DNA of 64,000 nucleotides from assembly GCA_964428345.1 (NCBI GenBank), contig CAYRYD010000009.1, forward strand, positions 1-64,000, in the 5' to 3' direction. Both the position numbers and the translations under genes were made by a program. The notes beneath the pieces were generated by a model. It was not told the origin of the DNA, made no database searches, and worked only from the letters and a program-made list of their open reading frames with translations. Shown here piece after piece: positions 15,934-25,254 of the stretch. Each line of letters opens with the position of its first letter. The first letter of the stretch is position 1. Source of the stretch: JABDMH01 sp964428345 (GTDB lineage: Bacteria; Bacteroidota; Bacteroidia; Chitinophagales; Saprospiraceae).

Positions 15934-18321
15934 TTAATTCCGAAGGGGTTTATTGTTTTCCAACATGTACTGGATTCTTTCCAGAGTTTTTTGTTCGCCG
16001 CAAAGACTTAAGAAAGCCTCTCTCTCCAGATCGAGTAAATATTGTTCGGAAACCTCCTGCTCACTACTGAGATCTCCACCGCATAGTACCCATGCAATTT
16101 TTTTGGCAATCAGCACATCGTGATCGCTGGCATACCGGCCCAGATGCAAGGTACTGGTAGCGGCATACAGGGCTCCGAGCCCGGATTTACCCATCACCCG
16201 GATATCGTTTCTCGGCGAGGGTGGAATGTAGTTGACTGCCAACGACAGCACTTTTTGCTTTGCTTCTGTAATGGCACGGTTGACATTTAGCTCTACCTGA
16301 TCTTTTGCCGTCAGGTATCCCAAATCGAAGGCTTCATCGGCCGAAGTGGAAACACTGGCCAGGGCTATGGTCTTAAATCGTTCGATCAGACCGGGAATCT
16401 TCACATCACCCTCCCGGAAACCATCGGAAGTACGCAGTGCAAATTCTTTGGTGCCCCCACCTCCGGGTAACAAGCCGACACCTACTTCAACCAGACCGAT
16501 ATAGGATTCTGCTGCGCAGACGGCACTGTCGCAGTGCATGATTGTTTCACAGCCACCTCCAAAGACATAACCCTGGGTGGCAGCCACCACCGGTATCCGT
16601 GAATACCGGCAACGCATGGTGGTATCCTGAAATAATTTGACCGCCATCTGGAGTTGTTCATATTCCTGCTGGAAGGCCATCATACCGATCATCATCAAAT
16701 TGGCTCCAACGGTAAAATTCTTTGCCTGATTGCCGATGACCAACCCCTGCCAATTCCCCTCTTCGGCAAGGGAAATCGCTTCATTGATGCCGGTCAGAAT
16801 ACCCTCACCATAGGCATTCATCTTGCTGGTAAATTCAAGACATAAGACACCATCCTGAATATCGTGCAGGATCACCTCATCATTTTTGAAGACGGGAGAC
16901 TGCCCGCGCAGATTATCCAGATTCACGAGACCAACCGTTCCCGGTACCGGCAGGTAGTCTGCCGTCTCGATATCGTAATAATGGCGTACACCCTTGATGG
17001 CCTTATAGAAGGTGCGATGTCCATTGTCGAGCATCGTTTTTACCCAGTCGGCCACAACTTCTCCCTCTTTTTCCGCGGCTTGCATACCATCCTCAATACC
17101 GATGATGTCCCAGTATTCAAATGGTCCGTACGACCAGGCATAGCCCGCTTTCATGGCCGTGTCTATGCTGTGCAGTCCATCACAGATTTCGGGAATCCGT
17201 TTGGAAGCATAGGCAAATAAACTGGCCAGCGATGACCGGATCAGCTGCCCTCCTTCATCTTCATGTCTGAACAAGGCATTGATTCGCTTTTCCGGAGAAT
17301 CTATCTGTCTGGAAAGTGCCAGACTGGCCAGTTTTGACGCAGCCGGTTTTTCGTATTCAAGGGTCTTCAGGTTGAGTGACAAAATAACCCTTCTGCCGTT
17401 TTCATCCTTTTCTTCCGTGGGTTTGTAAAAGCCCTGTCCGGTTTTATTGCCGTAATACTGATGATCCAGAAGATGCTGAAAATAACCTGGCATCGTCAGG
17501 TCCTGGATTTGCTGGTCAGCGGGGCAGTTTTCTTTGATACCGGTAACGACCTTGGCCGCCGTATCCAAACCCACCAGATCACCCAGGCGAAAAGTACCTG
17601 TTTTGGGTCGACCCAGAGCAGGACCCGTCAGCTTGTCAATATCGTTGATGGAAAGCTGGAGCTGATCAGCCAATTGGTAAATCTTACTCATGGCGAAGAC
17701 ACCGATGCGGTTGCCGATAAAAGCCGGAGTATCTTTGCAAAGTACAGTGGATTTTCCCAGGAAACGGTCTCCAAAATGCATGAAAAAACCGGCTACCTCC
17801 GGACTGGTGTATGCTGTCGGAATGATTTCCAGCAGAGGAAGATAACGGGGGGGATTGAAAAAATGGGTACCGCAAAAATGTTGTTTGAAGTCTTCACTGC
17901 GATTTTCGGTCATCAGATGTATCGGAATACCGGAGGTATTGGAAGACACAAGACTTCCGGGTTTACGCCACTGGTCCACCTTTTCAAAAAGCTGTCTTTT
18001 GATATCCAGTCTTTCAATGACTACTTCGATGATCCAGTCACAGGTACTGATCTTCTCAAAGTCTTCATCAAAGTTGCCGGTTGAGATTCGCCGGGCATAC
18101 GAGCTTTTATAGAGGGGAGAGGGTCTGCTTTTGATGGCATTGGCCAGCGATTCATTGACCAGTCTGTCCCTGGCTGACTTATTGGCTTTTTCAGCGTCAG
18201 AGAGGCCTGGCGACACGATGTCCAGTAACAACACATCCATTCCTACATTGGCGAGATGGCAGGCGATACCAGACCCCATGATTCCTGACCCTAAGACGGC
18301 TACTTTCTTGATATGTCTCAT
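15934..18321 (-). CDS. 3-hydroxyacyl-CoA dehydrogenase / enoyl-CoA hydratase fusion
   Basis: The 795-residue product carries two beta-oxidation activities. The N-terminal dehydrogenase has the NAD loop VLGSGIMGSGIACHLA and the HFFNPPRYLPLLEIIP catalytic region. A C-terminal hydratase/isomerase lobe (~480-690) has GNQAKNFTVGANLMMIG and GGGCETIMHCDSAVCA with the catalytic Glu region. This order (dehydrogenase first) is the Bacteroidota and FadN type, opposite to E. coli FadB. It is the first gene of the operon with thiolase and the CoA-binding protein. A TAnnTTTG box sits just upstream. Confidence 0.95.
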   Translation of the reverse strand: MRHIKKVAVLGSGIMGSGIACHLANVGMDVLLLDIVSPGLSDAEKANKSARDRLVNESLANAIKSRPSPLYKSSYARRISTGNFDEDFEKISTCDWIIEVVIERLDIKRQLFEKVDQWRKPGSLVSSNTSGIPIHLMTENRSEDFKQHFCGTHFFNPPRYLPLLEIIPTAYTSPEVAGFFMHFGDRFLGKSTVLCKDTPAFIGNRIGVFAMSKIYQLADQLQLSINDIDKLTGPALGRPKTGTFRLGDLVGLDTAAKVVTGIKENCPADQQIQDLTMPGYFQHLLDHQYYGNKTGQGFYKPTEEKDENGRRVILSLNLKTLEYEKPAASKLASLALSRQIDSPEKRINALFRHEDEGGQLIRSSLASLFAYASKRIPEICDGLHSIDTAMKAGYAWSYGPFEYWDIIGIEDGMQAAEKEGEVVADWVKTMLDNGHRTFYKAIKGVRHYYDIETADYLPVPGTVGLVNLDNLRGQSPVFKNDEVILHDIQDGVLCLEFTSKMNAYGEGILTGINEAISLAEEGNWQGLVIGNQAKNFTVGANLMMIGMMAFQQEYEQLQMAVKLFQDTTMRCRYSRIPVVAATQGYVFGGGCETIMHCDSAVCAAESYIGLVEVGVGLLPGGGGTKEFALRTSDGFREGDVKIPGLIERFKTIALASVSTSADEAFDLGYLTAKDQVELNVNRAITEAKQKVLSLAVNYIPPSPRNDIRVMGKSGLGALYAATSTLHLGRYASDHDVLIAKKIAWVLCGGDLSSEQEVSEQYLLDLEREAFLSLCGEQKTLERIQYMLENNKPLRN

Positions 18322-18650
18322 AGGGTATGAAAAAGTAACATTTGACTCAAAGTTAGAAAATTCAGACAGACCAATCAGCTCTTCATTTTATTATAGTTTA
18401 ATATACAGAAAATCAGTAAATTATAAAGGCATTCAGAGGTCTGGCAGCACTTCAGAGCTGTGCTTGACGAAAAAATCCGCATTAAAATAATAATAAATGA
18501 TCCGTCAAAAGCATTAGTAGAGCAGATTTCTGGCATACTAGCAGTATATAAACTTCCTATCTTTACATAAAATTTTACTGTAATATATAATTGGCAAGAA
18601 TATTGCTGTTTACTTATTATAATTTTTTATAATATTAATGACTTCACTAC
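18322..18650. other. AT-rich divergent intergenic region (329 bp)
   Basis: It separates the beta-oxidation operon (minus) from exbB (plus). It contains the candidate promoter at 18348-18374 and a TATCTTTA box near 18557, which could serve exbB although no TTG is at the right spacing. The rest is AT-rich without visible genes or hairpins of note. Confidence 0.5.
18348..18374 (-). promoter_or_regulatory. Candidate promoter of the beta-oxidation operon
   Basis: On the minus strand 18355-18348 reads TAACTTTG (TAnnTTTG). TTG lies 16 bp upstream (18374-18372), slightly short of the usual 18-20. The ATG of the FadB-like gene is 27 bp downstream. Confidence 0.5.
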
Positions 18651-19337
18651 ATGAGTATGCGTATCTTATTATTGCAGGTTGCTACGGATCTTGAGCCGGA
18701 GGTCGAATCCCAGAGTTTTTTCGATCTCATTGCCAAGGGGGGGCCGATCGGAATTGTGATTGTAGCCGTCCTGGTCGTTCTTTCCGTCATTGCCTTTTAC
18801 ATTTTTATCGAACGCTGGTTGACCATCAAGAGGGCTGGTAAGGTTGATCAGAATTTTATGAACAACATCCGGGCCAGCGTGCAGTCAGGTAATATTCATT
18901 CTGCAAGGGCGCTTTGTCAGAATACGGACAGTCCGGCGTCGCGGATGATTGAAAAGGGGTTGCAACGGATTGGTAAACCTCTGAGGGATATCGATGCTGC
19001 CATTGAAAACGTGGGCAATCTGGAGCTTTTCAAGCTGGAGAAAAACCTTTCTACCCTGGCAAGTATTGCCGGAGCAGCTCCAATGATTGGATTTTTCGGA
19101 ACGGTGACCGGGATGATTCTGGCTTTTTATACCATGGCTACCGAACAGAATGTCACTCCGGATGTCCTGGCTGCTGGTATCTATCAAGCCCTGATCACAA
19201 CAGCTTTCGGTCTTTTTATCGGCATTCTGGCCTTTGTGGGCTACAACATCCTGGTGTCAAACGTCGACAAGGTAGTCTATAAGATGGAGCGAACTACGAT
19301 GGAATTTATGGACTTGCTACAGGAACCTGCTGCGTGA
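18651..19337 (+). CDS. exbB: ExbB/TolQ/MotA-type proton channel subunit
   Basis: The 228-residue product has three membrane helices (~28-50, ~135-155 and ~170-195). The family core SIAGAAPMIGFFGTVTGMI and TTAFGLFIGILAFVGYN lines the proton path. With ExbD it converts proton flow into motion that energises TonB and thus outer-membrane receptors. It is followed by exbD (30 bp) and tonB (65 bp) on the same strand, a complete energy-transduction module. Confidence 0.95.
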   Translation: MSMRILLLQVATDLEPEVESQSFFDLIAKGGPIGIVIVAVLVVLSVIAFYIFIERWLTIKRAGKVDQNFMNNIRASVQSGNIHSARALCQNTDSPASRMIEKGLQRIGKPLRDIDAAIENVGNLELFKLEKNLSTLASIAGAAPMIGFFGTVTGMILAFYTMATEQNVTPDVLAAGIYQALITTAFGLFIGILAFVGYNILVSNVDKVVYKMERTTMEFMDLLQEPAA

Positions 19338-19367
19338 AAAGATGTTATCATAAAAACACCTTGAAAA

Positions 19368-19772
19368 ATGGCTTTAAAAAAGAGAAATAAAGTAAGTGCA
19401 GAATTCAGTATGTCGTCGCTGACTGACATTATCTTTTTGCTTTTGATTTTTTTCATGCTGACTTCCACACTGGTCAGTCAGAATGCGCTCAATCTGAAAT
19501 TACCGAGTTCTTCATCGAAAACCGTTGCGCCCCAGTCAATGGCGGTTTCGGTCGAGAAGGAGGGGCGTTTTTATTTCAATGGCAAACGTATGGGCATCAG
19601 TGATGTTGAAAAAAACATGCGGAGTGCGATGCGGGCATCCAGCAACAAAGACAAACTGACCGTCAGCATTTTTTCGGAAAGAGGTACGCCAATCGAATAT
19701 GTGGTCCAGGTGATGGATCTTGCCAATCGAATGAAACTGCAGGCCATCCTGGCCACTGAACCAGCCAAATAG
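19368..19772 (+). CDS. exbD: ExbD/TolR biopolymer transport protein
   Basis: The 134-residue product has a short cytoplasmic N-terminus (ALKKRNKVSAEFSMSSLTDI) and one membrane helix (FLLLIFFMLTSTLV) with the conserved Asp just before it. A periplasmic domain ends MDLANRMKLQAILATEP. It pairs with ExbB to form the proton-driven motor for TonB. Length and architecture fit the family. Confidence 0.95.
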   Translation: MALKKRNKVSAEFSMSSLTDIIFLLLIFFMLTSTLVSQNALNLKLPSSSSKTVAPQSMAVSVEKEGRFYFNGKRMGISDVEKNMRSAMRASSNKDKLTVSIFSERGTPIEYVVQVMDLANRMKLQAILATEPAK

Positions 19773-19837
19773 TTATTTTAACATAATATTAGGCAGAGAC
19801 CAACAGGAAGGATCGTTTTAATATTAAATCACTGATC

Positions 19838-20746
19838 ATGGAAGAGACCAAGTCAAATGAAAAAGATCGCAGGAGAAGCTGGATCACAAGTCTGACCGTG
19901 CATGCGATTTTATTGATCCTGTGCCTGATTCCATTGATGAATTATGAGGTGCCACCTCCCGGTCAGCAGGGTGTTCTCGTCAGCTTTGGTGCTCCGGATA
20001 TGGGCAGTGGAGACGACCGTCCTGATACCCAGCAGGAGGAAGAAGTGACTCCGGAACCACCTTCAGAAAGTGAAGAAACAGAGGAGGAGGTAGTGGAAGA
20101 ACCGGAAGTGGTGGAGACCAAACCGGAAGCGACGCCACCCCCACAACCGGAAACAGCCAAAGAAATCGTGACCAAAGATGAACCCGACCTGGTCGCTATC
20201 CAGAAGAAGAAGGCTGAAGAAGAAGCCCGGAAACGGGAAGAGGATGCCGAGCGGCAGAAGCGGGTAGAAGAGGCGCGCAAGAAAGCGGAAGCGGAAGCAG
20301 AAGCAAAACGCCAAGCGGAGGAGGAAGCACAAAAGAAAGCCGAATACGAGAAAGCGAAAAAGCAATTTGGTGACAGCTTTGGTGGGGGTAAGGGCAAAAC
20401 GGACAAGCCGGGTAATCAGGGTGATCCCAACGGAGATCCGGATGCCAAAAAACTGGAAGGTATCAGTACCGGATCGGGTATGGTAGGCGGAGGATTGGGA
20501 GACCGGGGCGTCGTTTATGAACCAAAGATCAACGACAATTCGCAAAAAACAGGTACCGTAGTCGTGCGGGTTTGCGTAGACCGCAACGGACAAGTGATCA
20601 GTGCCGACTTTACCCAGAGAGGTTCGACAACTGCCGATAGTGATTTGCGGGAGATCGCCATCAGCAGCGCCAGGAAATTCAGGTTTTCAAAGAGTTCAGT
20701 CGAGAAACAATGTGGTACGATCACCATTGATTTCATAGTGCGGTAG
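19838..20746 (+). CDS. tonB: TonB-like energy transducer
   Basis: The 302-residue product has one N-terminal membrane helix (~18-36, SLTVHAILLILCLIPLM). A long Pro/Glu-rich and Lys/Glu/Ala helical spacer (~70-195) spans the periplasm. The C-terminal domain (~235-302, GTVVVRVCVDRNGQVISADF) ends ITIDFIVR. This is the TonB plan, although the C-terminal domain has two Cys (VCVD and KQCGT) that may pair. It transmits energy from ExbBD to TonB-dependent receptors. The helical KAEAEAEAKRQAEEEAQ segment is TolA-like. Confidence 0.9.
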   Translation: MEETKSNEKDRRRSWITSLTVHAILLILCLIPLMNYEVPPPGQQGVLVSFGAPDMGSGDDRPDTQQEEEVTPEPPSESEETEEEVVEEPEVVETKPEATPPPQPETAKEIVTKDEPDLVAIQKKKAEEEARKREEDAERQKRVEEARKKAEAEAEAKRQAEEEAQKKAEYEKAKKQFGDSFGGGKGKTDKPGNQGDPNGDPDAKKLEGISTGSGMVGGGLGDRGVVYEPKINDNSQKTGTVVVRVCVDRNGQVISADFTQRGSTTADSDLREIAISSARKFRFSKSSVEKQCGTITIDFIVR

Positions 20747-20795
20747 AAGATAATATCTCCTGACAATATTTCCCAAATTCCCGCATTTTTAAGGG

Positions 20796-22097
20796 ATGAA
20801 CTACCAGGAATGCCTTGACTTCCTATACAGTCAACTACCCATGTACCAGCGGGATGGCAGCTCGGCGTTCAAAAAGGATCTGACCAATACCCTGGCCCTG
20901 TGCCGGTACCTGCAGGATCCGCAAAAGAAATTCAGATCTGTTCATGTAGCCGGAACCAACGGCAAAGGGTCGGTATGTCATTTGATCGCAGCTATATTGC
21001 AATCGGAGGGTTACCGGGTTGGGATTTATACTTCACCGCATTATTTTGATTTCAGGGAGCGGATCAAGATCAATGGCCGGCTTATTCCGAAGAAAGTAGT
21101 ATTGGGATTTATGAAGCGGTTAATGCCAAAATTGCCAGAGATCGAGCCCTCTTTTTTTGAACTGACTGTGGCTATGGCCTTTGATTACTTTGCCCGCCAG
21201 CACGTCGATTTCGCTATCGTTGAAACCGGGTTGGGAGGACGACTGGATTCAACCAATGTGGTAATGCCTCTGATTTCGGTAATTACCAATATTAGCCTGG
21301 ATCATCAGTCCATGCTTGGCGATACCCTGCCGGAAATTGCCGGAGAGAAAGCCGGTATTTTTAAGCCATCGATACCAGTGGTGATCGGTGAAAAAGACCG
21401 GCAGACCGATCCGGTTTTCAGACGACATGCTCGTAAACAGCAGGCTCCTCTATTTTTTGCCGGAGATATGGTGCGTCTGAAAAACGTCCGTTTCAGTGAG
21501 GAGAGTTTTACGGCCGATCTGGATGCCGCCGGTTCCCTGGCTGGTACAGGGGTGCGGGTTGGGCTGGCGGGGCAGTATCAGACCCGGAATCTGATTACTG
21601 CTTTGGCAGCAGTGAGGATTCTTTGTGAGCATGCCGGAGTCTGCGTGTCGCGGGAGGCTTTATTGACCGGATTATCGGAGGTCGTCGGTCTTACCTCGAT
21701 GCAAGGGCGATGGCAAAAGCTCAGGGAGCGGCCCCGGGTGATAGCCGACAGCGGTCATAATTATGCCGGACTGTCTCTGGCCATGCAGCAGTTACAGCAA
21801 TTGAAGGTAAAACGAATGAGGATCGTCTTTGGCGTGTCCCGGGATAAGGATTACCGGGATATGCTCACGCTGCTTCCCCGGGAGGCGGTCTATTACTGGT
21901 GCGCGGCTGCCTTGCCACGATCGTTGCCACCCGATACCCTGGCGGCAGAGGGACAGAAGCTGCATTTGACCGGAAAGGCTTTCTCATCGGTGGGAGAGGC
22001 AGTCAGGACAGCAATCGCGGAGAGTGGAGAGGAAGACGTGGTGTTTATCGGAGGGAGTTCGTTTGTGGTTGGTGAAGCGCTGACACTGTCACTTTAA
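20796..22097 (+). CDS. folC: Folylpolyglutamate synthase / dihydrofolate synthase
   Basis: The 433-residue product is a Mur-ligase family enzyme with the P-loop VAGTNGKGSVCHLIAAIL, the YTSPHYFDFRERIKINGR folate loop, and the EKAGIFKPSIPVVIGE segment. It adds glutamate to dihydropteroate and folates. It starts 49 bp after tonB, perhaps as the last gene of that unit. Its 3' end overlaps the convergent SDR gene by 9 bp. Confidence 0.95.
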   Translation: MNYQECLDFLYSQLPMYQRDGSSAFKKDLTNTLALCRYLQDPQKKFRSVHVAGTNGKGSVCHLIAAILQSEGYRVGIYTSPHYFDFRERIKINGRLIPKKVVLGFMKRLMPKLPEIEPSFFELTVAMAFDYFARQHVDFAIVETGLGGRLDSTNVVMPLISVITNISLDHQSMLGDTLPEIAGEKAGIFKPSIPVVIGEKDRQTDPVFRRHARKQQAPLFFAGDMVRLKNVRFSEESFTADLDAAGSLAGTGVRVGLAGQYQTRNLITALAAVRILCEHAGVCVSREALLTGLSEVVGLTSMQGRWQKLRERPRVIADSGHNYAGLSLAMQQLQQLKVKRMRIVFGVSRDKDYRDMLTLLPREAVYYWCAAALPRSLPPDTLAAEGQKLHLTGKAFSSVGEAVRTAIAESGEEDVVFIGGSSFVVGEALTLSL

Positions 22098-22901
22098 CCG
22101 GTATTGACTCATCAGAAGTTGCTCGAACAGTTGGCGAGGCAGGTAGCGTTTGAGCGAACTGCCCAATTTCTGGAATGGTGTGGCGACTACATACCTGGGT
22201 TTCAGTTTTTCCTTGCCGATCAATTTGCTGATCAGCAGAGCGATGGCCTCCGGATCGACTCCCTGATCGACCTCGGTATTCACCTTTTGTTCGATCGTCG
22301 ATAAGAGGGGCTGATAAGGTGAGTCGGCTGGAATATGTGAAACCCGGTTTGACTTTATATCGGTACGGATATCACCTGGCTGAATGCTGCAGACCTGGAT
22401 ATTAAACCGGGTCACTTCGGTCCTGATCGATTCGGTGAGACCCTCCACGGCAAATTTGCTGGCACAATAGATCGACCGGTAGGGAAGTCCCATCAGGCCT
22501 GCAATGCTGCTGATATTGATGATCTTGCCCGATTGCTGCTGCCGCATATGAGGCAAGACCGCCTGACTGAGTCGCCATATTCCTCCAAAATTGGTATCCA
22601 TCACCTGTCGAATGTTAGCCTCCGGTGCTTCTTCAAACGAGCTGATCATGCCGATCCCCGCATTGTTTATCAGTACATCGATACGGTTTTCGAGAGCAAT
22701 GATCTCTTCGACCGCCTTTTGAATTTCAAGGGGTTGGCAGACATCCATTTTAATCCAGCGAAATCCGGAATCTTCCATTTGCACTCTCCGGCTGGTTCCG
22801 AAGACCGTATGACCTTTGCCCGCTAAAAGTGTTGCGATGCTCTTTCCAGTACCTCCGGAGGCTCCGGTAACGAGAATTACCCTGTTTTTGGCGTCTTCCA
22901 T
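22089..22901 (-). CDS. Short-chain dehydrogenase/reductase (classical SDR)
   Basis: The 270-residue product is a classical SDR. The NAD(P) loop is VTGASGGTGKSIA, the structural motif is INNAGIGM, and the catalytic triad sits in INISSIAGLMGL with YCASKFAVEGL (Y-x3-K). I start it at the ATG at 22901 (MEDAKNRVILVTG), 1 bp after the preceding gene ends. A longer frame would overlap that gene. The enzyme lies in a run with a tocopherol-cyclase-like protein and next to an alpha-oxoamine synthase. A keto-lipid reductase role (3-ketosphinganine-reductase type) is possible but the substrate cannot be read from sequence. Confidence 0.92.
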   Translation of the reverse strand: MEDAKNRVILVTGASGGTGKSIATLLAGKGHTVFGTSRRVQMEDSGFRWIKMDVCQPLEIQKAVEEIIALENRIDVLINNAGIGMISSFEEAPEANIRQVMDTNFGGIWRLSQAVLPHMRQQQSGKIINISSIAGLMGLPYRSIYCASKFAVEGLTESIRTEVTRFNIQVCSIQPGDIRTDIKSNRVSHIPADSPYQPLLSTIEQKVNTEVDQGVDPEAIALLISKLIGKEKLKPRYVVATPFQKLGSSLKRYLPRQLFEQLLMSQYRLK

Positions 22902-22902
22902 C

Positions 22903-23883
22903 TCACCCGTTTTGACCGGGCAAGATAAGGCTGTTTCCCCCAACTTCCAATCCGGCAGTAGTCCCGCTGGTCCTGATCTTCCGGTCATTTAATTGTAGAA
23001 AGACCTGATGGGTGGCCTGCAGGCTCTCGTTGACCTTGCCGGTCATTGCGCCATGTTGGGGTGATTTCAGATCCACTCCCTCTTCCTGCCGGGCGACAAT
23101 CTGTAGCCGGTCGTTCCGATCCCAGAAGTCCATCTTAACCGAATCCTGACCAAGTTTCAAGTGCATTTTTGCCCGGGTGTAGGTGGTAAATATTTTCAAC
23201 AAGCCCTGAAAGCTGACCACGGCCAGAAAACCGATAAAGTAACTGCCCAACCACGGTATATGCGCAACTGATGCCATTATAGAAAGGTCTTCGTACCGCT
23301 CATAGTGGTTGCACTGGCTCCATACCCAGGCCTTCGGAAAGGAACTGCCCCAGTCTTTTTCGATGTAGCCTTTGCCGCCGGTAAAATCAACGGGTTGGCC
23401 TTCGTGTACCAGCATGCCGGAGAGCCGGTGATCCATACTGACCAGTCCGTGGTAGCATTGCATAAAAGGCACAAAGGAATACCATCCCATGATTCCCGGA
23501 CGAAGAAGAGACCCCCGGAAAGGTACCGTACTCCCAAATTCCACCCCGCCCTGTAAATGAGGCAGATGCACTTCCAAAGCATGGTCACTGAAGTGGTTTT
23601 GTCCAATGTTTACTTCGAATCTGGCATTCGAAGGTTGAAATTGTTGCAGAGGAAACCGTTCATAGCGGCTTCCTTTTCGCATTCCGTCCATCGTCTGAAT
23701 GAAGGCATGATCCCCGGATTTACTAAATGAAACTCCCGGAATGATGGCAAGGGCGTGCTTCTGGTCTGCCGAGACCAGTTTGTAGTACCAGCCTTCAAAA
23801 TACCGGTAAGACCGGCCCCAGCCCTGGAACATTTCCGGACACCATAGTGCTTTCAGACGGCGGTAGCTATTCTGCAGGATCAT
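22903..23883 (-). CDS. Tocopherol cyclase-like protein
   Basis: The 326-residue product matches the tocopherol-cyclase family (VTE1-like, a lipocalin/CrtC-type beta fold). It has YRYFEGWYYKLVSADQKHAL at the N-terminus, GYIEKDWGSSFPKAWVWSQ in the middle, and EEGVDLKSPQHGAMTGKVNES near the end. Plant members cyclise tocopherol precursors. Bacterial homologues without that pathway are widespread and uncharacterised. No signal peptide is evident. It is translationally adjacent to the SDR (1 bp) and divergent from the oxoamine synthase. A lipid-modifying role is inference. Confidence 0.85.
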   Translation of the reverse strand: MILQNSYRRLKALWCPEMFQGWGRSYRYFEGWYYKLVSADQKHALAIIPGVSFSKSGDHAFIQTMDGMRKGSRYERFPLQQFQPSNARFEVNIGQNHFSDHALEVHLPHLQGGVEFGSTVPFRGSLLRPGIMGWYSFVPFMQCYHGLVSMDHRLSGMLVHEGQPVDFTGGKGYIEKDWGSSFPKAWVWSQCNHYERYEDLSIMASVAHIPWLGSYFIGFLAVVSFQGLLKIFTTYTRAKMHLKLGQDSVKMDFWDRNDRLQIVARQEEGVDLKSPQHGAMTGKVNESLQATHQVFLQLNDRKIRTSGTTAGLEVGGNSLILPGQNG

Positions 23884-23958
23884 TGGATGACCGGTTTTGA
23901 GGGGTTGATATTCACTTCATGAATTAAGATTCGATACGATGAATTCGTTATTTCTCTC

Positions 23959-23966
23959 TATTTTTG
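23959..23966 (+). promoter_or_regulatory. Candidate -7 box of the oxoamine synthase gene
   Basis: TATTTTTG matches TAnnTTTG and lies 31 bp upstream of the ATG. No TTG is seen at the usual -33 spacing, so this is a partial match. Confidence 0.4.
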
Positions 23967-23997
23967 CGATCGTTTAATTAAATACCACACATAAGAT

Positions 23998-25245
23998 ATG
24001 GATCTTTTTAAAAGGATTAGGGAAAATGCCGGCCCCTTGGGCAAATATGCCGATGTATCAGAAGGGTACTATATTTTCCCGAAGTTGGAAGGAGAGATTG
24101 GCAGCCGAATGATATTTGATGGGAAAGAAGTGATCGTATGGAGTATCAATAATTACCTGGGTTTGGCAAACCATCCGGAAGTGCGAAAGGTAGATGCCGA
24201 ATCGGCAGCTGCCTGGGGATTGGCCTACCCGATGGGATCCAGAATGATGTCAGGAAATACAAAATACCATGGCCAACTGGAGGACGAGCTTGCGGCTTTT
24301 GTACGTAAGCCGGCGGGATTGCTCGTAAACTTTGGCTATCAGGCGATGACTTCGGCCATTGATGCGCTTTTATCGCGTAAAGATGTGGTGGTTTATGATG
24401 CAGAATGTCATGCTTGTATCGTTGATGGGGTGCGGATGCATCTGGGTCACCGCTTTGCATATGACCATAACAATATGACCAGTCTGGAGAAAAATCTGGC
24501 GAGGGCTAAAGCCATTACCGATAAGACCGGAGGGGGAATTCTGGTCATCTCCGAAGGAGTGTTTGGCATGGGAGGAGAACAGGGAGATCTTAAAGGCATC
24601 GTCGAACTGAAGAAAAAATTTGAATTCCGCCTGTTGGTCGATGATGCTCACGGTTTTGGCACTTTGGGAGAAACCGGAGCCGGAGCAGGTGAAGAACAGG
24701 GAGTCCAGGATGATATCGATGTATATTTTTCCACTTTTGCCAAAAGTATGGCTGGAATTGGCGCTTTCTTCGGTGCCGAGGCAGATGTGATCCAATACCT
24801 GAAGTATAATATGCGTTCGCAAATTTTCGCGAAATCACTGCCGATGCCATTTGTGATTGGCGGCCTCAAGCGCCTGGACCTGCTGAGAAGCAATCGCAGT
24901 CTGAAAGATAAGCTCTGGACCATTGCCAGTGCATTGCAAAAGGGTTTGAGAGATCGCGGATTCAATTTAGGGGGCACGACTTCTTGTGTGACCCCTGTAG
25001 TCCTGCAGGGAAGCGTCGACGAGGCTACCCAAATGGTCAATGACTTACGTAAAAACTATGGAATATTTTGTTCTATTGTCGTTTATCCCGTGATTCCCAA
25101 AGGCATGATCATCCTAAGGCTCATTCCGACAGCTGCACATTCGCTGGAGGATGTGGAGATCACCCTGGAGGCATTTTCAGCAGTAGCTGACAAGTTGTCG
25201 GCCGGAGCCTACAATGAAGGTTTTGCCGAAGCGAGAATTGCATGA
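23998..25245 (+). CDS. Alpha-oxoamine synthase (serine palmitoyltransferase / cysteate acyltransferase type)
   Basis: The 415-residue product is a fold-type I PLP enzyme of the alpha-oxoamine synthase family. It has PMGSRMMSGNTKYHGQLE (~78-95), His138 in DAECHACIVDG stacking on PLP, DDAHGFGTLG (~215-224), and the PLP lysine in FSTFAKSMAG (Lys249). The family condenses an amino acid with an acyl-CoA: serine gives sphingoid bases, cysteate gives capnine, alanine gives the biotin precursor. It differs from typical Bacteroides SPT in its N-terminus (YYIFPKLEGEIGSRMIFDG), and no other biotin genes are near. I therefore favour a sphingolipid or sulfonolipid role. It converges on a GNAT-like gene 9 bp away. 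Confidence 0.85.
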   Translation: MDLFKRIRENAGPLGKYADVSEGYYIFPKLEGEIGSRMIFDGKEVIVWSINNYLGLANHPEVRKVDAESAAAWGLAYPMGSRMMSGNTKYHGQLEDELAAFVRKPAGLLVNFGYQAMTSAIDALLSRKDVVVYDAECHACIVDGVRMHLGHRFAYDHNNMTSLEKNLARAKAITDKTGGGILVISEGVFGMGGEQGDLKGIVELKKKFEFRLLVDDAHGFGTLGETGAGAGEEQGVQDDIDVYFSTFAKSMAGIGAFFGAEADVIQYLKYNMRSQIFAKSLPMPFVIGGLKRLDLLRSNRSLKDKLWTIASALQKGLRDRGFNLGGTTSCVTPVVLQGSVDEATQMVNDLRKNYGIFCSIVVYPVIPKGMIILRLIPTAAHSLEDVEITLEAFSAVADKLSAGAYNEGFAEARIA

Positions 25246-25254
25246 CCGGAACAG

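Noticed and set aside
19963..20406. Ser/Phe-rich minus-strand frames opposite tonB
   Set aside because: They mirror the Lys/Glu-rich spacer of tonB and lack support.
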